NCBI GenBank assembly: GCA_026988015.1
Contig: JALSMA010000048.1
Span: 1-45,338 of the forward strand
From: Desulfobulbaceae bacterium
GTDB lineage: Bacteria > Desulfobacterota > Desulfobulbia > Desulfobulbales > Desulfocapsaceae
Direction: 5' to 3'
DNA: 45,338 bases
Part shown: positions 44,730 through 45,338 of the stretch, one piece after another
Numbering within the stretch: position 1 is the first letter of the stretch
Layout: every line of letters begins with the position of its first letter
The notes under the pieces: generated by a model
Told to the model about the DNA's origin: nothing
Seen by the model: the letters and a program-made list of their open reading frames with translations, nothing else
Databases searched by the model: none
Made by a program: the position numbers and the translations under genes

Positions 44730-45001
44730 ACAGGTGGCCGATGCTGAGTAATTTGATGAAATGCTGACATGAGGCAATGCCAAACCTATCGATTGAGTAA
44801 GGATACTGATTATTTCCCTTTGCACATCAGGTTGTTCGAAAAATTTCGTATGGCAAACCCTATCCTGAGATGTACCGTCTGTATTAAAGGATACTGGAGT
44901 ATGGAGCTCTGGCTATGCGGTGGCTGAAACTATAAAATGAAATTCAAAAAAACAACACAAAACGGAATAAACATTTGGCATAGCAACATAAAAAGTTACC
45001 T

Positions 45002-45063
45002 CTTCTTGAGGGGAATTGATCACATAGTTCGTATACATAATACGATCAATTCGCCCGAAGAAG
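45002..45063. repeat. 62-base imperfect hairpin
   Basis: Nested complementary arms: CTTCTT (45002-45007) with AAGAAG (45058-45063); GAATTGAT (45013-45020) with ATCAATTC (45045-45052); CGTAT (45030-45034) with ATACG (45040-45044). Could form one long stem with bulges in DNA or RNA. Confidence 0.7.
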
Positions 45064-45192
45064 CGGCCTAATAGAAGAATAATGATGGATGGTTATGTGA
45101 AACTCTAAACTTCAGCCTAAAGAAAGGGTAATCATCCCATTCTTAAAGGGTTTTAAAAGTAGAGTTTTTTGTTTCCTAATCTTCTTAACTTA

Positions 45193-45248
45193 GCTTTAAT
45201 TTTTTCTTCCCTCCCTTTGCAAAAAGGGAGGGAAGAAAAAATTAAAGC
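45193..45248. repeat. Perfect 26-bp inverted repeat with GCAA loop
   Basis: The arm at 45193-45218 (GCTTTAA, T-run, CTTCCCTCCCTTT) is matched base for base by 45223-45248, with a 4-base GCAA loop between. It starts 4 bases downstream of the transposase stop. T-run first and A-run last is the reverse of a terminator, so it is not a simple terminator. Confidence 0.95.
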
Positions 45249-45252
45249 GGTA

Positions 45253-45338
45253 TCATGTTGCCAGTTGTAATTTCTGCTTGGGAGTTATCCCCCCGATCCC
45301 CATATTCGGGCGCTCATTGTTGTAACTCCAAAGCCACT
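45253..45338 (-). mobile_element. IS3-family transposase OrfB, C-terminal end (partial)
   Basis: The minus strand from the window edge reads WLWSYNNERPNMGIGGITPK followed by QKLQLAT and a TGA at 45253-45255. This is the typical IS3-family OrfB (rve-type integrase) ending, with YNxxRPhxxxGxxTPxxK. The rest lies beyond the window, so completeness cannot be judged. Confidence 0.85.

Larger units (their letters stand above)
44730..45252. other. Gene-free stretch with inverted repeats next to an IS element
   Basis: About 520 bases with no supported gene. It holds a small repeat CGAAA-AA-TTTCG near 44839-44850, a 62-base imperfect hairpin (45002-45063) and a 26-bp perfect palindrome (45193-45248), both listed separately. 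It lies just outside, or forms the end of, the IS3-type element. Confidence 0.6.

Noticed and set aside
45002-45063. Integron attC site
   Set aside because: No conserved RYYYAAC/GTTRRRY core sites flank the hairpin.
45193-45248. Rho-independent terminator of the transposase gene
   Set aside because: T-run precedes and A-run follows the GC stem on both strands, opposite to a terminator.

Overview
The window looks like chromosomal DNA from a Gram-negative, anaerobe-type bacterium. Outer-membrane and Wzz-type export proteins, a sigma-54 activator, multihaem-type sensing (CxxCH) and many universal-stress proteins point to the Desulfobacterota (Desulfobulbales-like). That placement is an inference from gene content; no rRNA or marker gene is present. 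No tRNA, rRNA or CRISPR array was seen.

Layout. (1) 1-13.0 kb is a surface-polysaccharide region: a flippase, two family-2 glycosyltransferases, an FrhB-like iron-sulfur protein, a membrane protein and a large secreted protein of unknown role, an acyltransferase/SGNH-hydrolase pair on the minus strand, an O-antigen-ligase/polymerase-like protein, and an Alg14/Alg13-type two-part glycosyltransferase. (2) 13.3-25.6 kb is a signalling and transport island. It holds a minus-strand haem-sensor histidine kinase with its NtrC-type response regulator, and a divergent YeiH-family transporter flanked by two tiny membrane proteins and closed by a strong terminator. A run of signalling genes follows: a UspA protein, a tail-anchored protein, a Ser/Thr kinase fused to Usp and zinc-binding CZB-like domains, a metallophosphoesterase, and a second haem-sensor protein carrying a degenerate Ser/Thr kinase. 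(3) 25.7-33.8 kb is a second polysaccharide block on the minus strand: ParA-like ATPase, CapB-like ATPase without the usual Walker lysine, Wzz, WbpO, WbpP, a beta-barrel protein and a glycosyltransferase. (4) 34-44.7 kb holds general genes: SbcCD with a coupled small membrane protein, a DUF342/FapA protein, a Usp plus Na/Pi cotransporter pair, and a short methyltransferase. (5) The last 600 bases hold large inverted repeats and the end of an IS3-family transposase.

How it fits together. WbpP and WbpO would supply UDP-GalNAc and UDP-GalNAcA; the glycosyltransferases, flippase, ligase/polymerase and Wzz would assemble and move a polymer. No Wza-type export pore is visible. The most unusual part is the signalling island: the same periplasmic haem-binding (DUF3365/Tll0287-like) sensor with two membrane segments is fused once to a histidine kinase and once to a Ser/Thr kinase-like domain, on either side of one transporter module. 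This suggests a two-branch redox or ligand sensing system that I do not recognise as described.
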